Shown here: positions 62,612 through 64,000 of the stretch, one piece after another
Position numbering within the stretch: position 1 is the stretch's first letter
Layout: each line of letters begins with the position of its first letter
Assembly: GCF_016809835.1 (NCBI RefSeq)
Contig: NZ_JAFBIL020000007.1
Coordinates: 1-64,000 of the forward strand
Reading direction: 5' to 3'
DNA from: Massilia soli
Lineage (GTDB): Bacteria; Pseudomonadota; Gammaproteobacteria; Burkholderiales; Burkholderiaceae_D
Length of the DNA: 64,000 bases
Notes under the pieces: generated by a model
Seen by the model: the letters and a program-made list of their open reading frames with translations, nothing else
Told to the model about the DNA's origin: nothing
The model's database searches: none
Made by a program: the position numbers and the translations under genes

Positions 62612-64000
62612 ATGAAACGTATGTTATTTAACGCTACGCAGCAAGAAGAGCTGCGCGTAGCGATCGTCGACGGTCAGAAACTGATCGACATCGATATCGA
62701 AACGGCCGGCCGCGAACAGCGCAAGTCGAATATCTACAAAGGCGTCATCACCCGTATCGAGCCGTCGCTGGAAGCCTGCTTCGTCAGCTACGGCGAAGAC
62801 CGCCACGGTTTCCTGCCATTCAAGGAAGTGGCCCGCACCTATTTCCGCGAAGGCGTCGATGTGCGCAATGCGTCGATCAAGGATGCGCTGCGCGAAGGCC
62901 AGGAAATCATGGTCCAGGTCGAGAAAGAAGAACGCGGCAACAAGGGCGCTGCCCTGACCTCGTTCATCTCGCTGGCCGGCCGCTACCTCGTCTTGATGCC
63001 GAACAACCCGCGCGGCGGCGGCGTATCGCGCCGCGTCGAAGGCGAAGAACGCCAGGAACTGCGCGAAACGATGGACAAGCTCGACCTGCCGCAAGGCATG
63101 TCGGTGATCGCCCGCACCGCCGGCATCGGCCGCAACGTCGAAGAGCTGCAGTGGGACCTGAACTACCTGATGCAGCTGTGGCGCGCGATCGAAGGCGCCG
63201 GCAAGCAAGGCAACGGCGCTTTCCTGATCTACCAGGAATCGTCGCTGGTGATCCGCGCAATCCGCGATTACTTCCAGCCGGACATCGGCGAGATCCTGAT
63301 CGACACCGACGACATCTACGAGCAGGCCCATCAGTTCATGAGCCACGTGATGCCCGACATGGTGCACCGCGTAAAGCGCTACAGCGACGACGTGCCACTG
63401 TTCTCGCGCTTCCAGATCGAGCACCAGATTGAAACCGCGTATTCGCGCACCGTGCCGCTGCCATCGGGCGGCGCCATCGTGATCGACCACACCGAAGCGC
63501 TGGTCTCGGTCGACGTCAACTCGGCGCGCGCAACCCGCGGCTCGGACATCGAAACGACCGCCTTCAACACCAACTGCGAAGCGGCCGAAGAAGTGGCGCG
63601 CCAGCTGCGCCTGCGCGACCTTGGCGGCCTGATCGTCATCGACTTCATCGACATGGAAGTGGCGAAGAACCAGCGCGAGGTGGAAACCCGCCTGAAAGAC
63701 GCGCTGCACCACGACCGCGCGCGTGTCCAGATGGGCAAGATTTCGCGCTTCGGCCTGATGGAACTGTCGCGCCAGCGCCTGCGTCCGTCGCTGTCCGAAG
63801 GCAGCCACGTGACCTGCCCGCGCTGCTCCGGCACCGGCCACATCCGCGACACCGAATCGTCCGCCCTGCAAGTCCTGCGCATCATCCAGGAAGAGGCGAT
63901 GAAGGAAAACTCGGCCACCATCCACGTGCAAGTGCCTGTGGACGTCGCCGCCTTCCTGCTCAACGAAAAGCGCGGCGAAGTGCTGAAGATCGAGAACCGT
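62612..64000 (+). CDS. rne: Ribonuclease E, N-terminal part (cut by window end)
   Basis: The first 463 codons are in the window; the rest lies beyond. The protein starts [20 protein letters not shown]. The S1 domain spans about residues 40-120 ([20 protein letters not shown]). The catalytic DNase I-like part holds the metal-binding Asp residues in [12 protein letters not shown] and [10 protein letters not shown]. The Zn-link CPRCSGTGH is intact. No internal damage is seen. RNase E processes rRNA and tRNA and starts mRNA decay; the C-terminal degradosome scaffold cannot be judged. It has a long leader and is divergent from rluC. Confidence 0.96.
   Translation, partial: MKRMLFNATQQEELRVAIVDGQKLIDIDIETAGREQRKSNIYKGVITRIEPSLEACFVSYGEDRHGFLPFKEVARTYFREGVDVRNASIKDALREGQEIMVQVEKEERGNKGAALTSFISLAGRYLVLMPNNPRGGGVSRRVEGEERQELRETMDKLDLPQGMSVIARTAGIGRNVEELQWDLNYLMQLWRAIEGAGKQGNGAFLIYQESSLVIRAIRDYFQPDIGEILIDTDDIYEQAHQFMSHVMPDMVHRVKRYSDDVPLFSRFQIEHQIETAYSRTVPLPSGGAIVIDHTEALVSVDVNSARATRGSDIETTAFNTNCEAAEEVARQLRLRDLGGLIVIDFIDMEVAKNQREVETRLKDALHHDRARVQMGKISRFGLMELSRQRLRPSLSEGSHVTCPRCSGTGHIRDTESSALQVLRIIQEEAMKENSATIHVQVPVDVAAFLLNEKRGEVLKIENR

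Overview
The window is a high-GC betaproteobacterial chromosome segment. The order gmk-rpoZ-spoT, the FliA/FlhF/FlhG flagellar set, a MotC/MotD-type stator and close-packed overlapping genes point to Burkholderiales, most likely an Oxalobacteraceae genus such as Massilia, Telluria or Duganella. That placement is inferred from gene content and protein style, not from a marker search. The DNA is dominated by one nearly complete set of structural and export genes for a polar-type flagellum (about 9.0 to 51.7 kb). Housekeeping genes lie on both sides. No tRNA, rRNA or CRISPR array was seen.

Left flank (1-8703): a 195-bp tandem repeat array runs up to gmk. It is followed by rpoZ, the bifunctional ppGpp enzyme spoT, a heme oxygenase and greB on the minus strand, a PAS histidine kinase/LuxR response regulator pair, and a diguanylate cyclase.

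Flagellar region, block 1 (9083-16686): fliC, flaG, fliD, fliS, fliT, a second FliK-like gene, a small FlhB C-domain-like gene and a PilZ flagellar brake (ycgR), then fliE on the opposite strand. Block 2 (16926-28069): fliFGHIJK and fliLMNOPQR, all plus strand. A REP-associated transposase with four 33-bp palindromic repeats (28096-29119) sits between this block and block 3. Block 3 (29142-39979): flgBCDEFGHIJKL on the minus strand, with flgA and flgMN divergent (40161-41736). Block 4 (43851-51716, minus): flhB, flhA, flhF, flhG, fliA, motC, motD. Between blocks 3 and 4 lie an aspzincin (M35-like) secreted metallopeptidase and, convergent to it, a small secreted protein homologous to the peptidase's N-terminal domain. 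The small gene sits directly behind motD.

Sigma-28 (FliA) promoters are readable upstream of fliC, fliD, flgK and flgM. All have an 11-base spacer, which gives a coherent late class: filament, cap, hook-filament junction and the anti-sigma factor FlgM. c-di-GMP control is suggested by the diguanylate cyclase just before fliC and by YcgR inside block 1. No chemotaxis genes and no flagellar master regulator lie in the window.

Right flank (51853-64000): an NhaR-type LysR regulator divergent from an Alx/TerC transporter and a TerB-like gene; a DUF4153 membrane protein; a fumarylacetoacetate hydrolase-family enzyme coupled to a 16S rRNA pseudouridine synthase; a small unknown gene; an rluC-HAD phosphatase-Rieske-sppA operon; and, divergent after a roughly 0.7-kb leader, the 5' part of rne (RNase E), cut by the window end.
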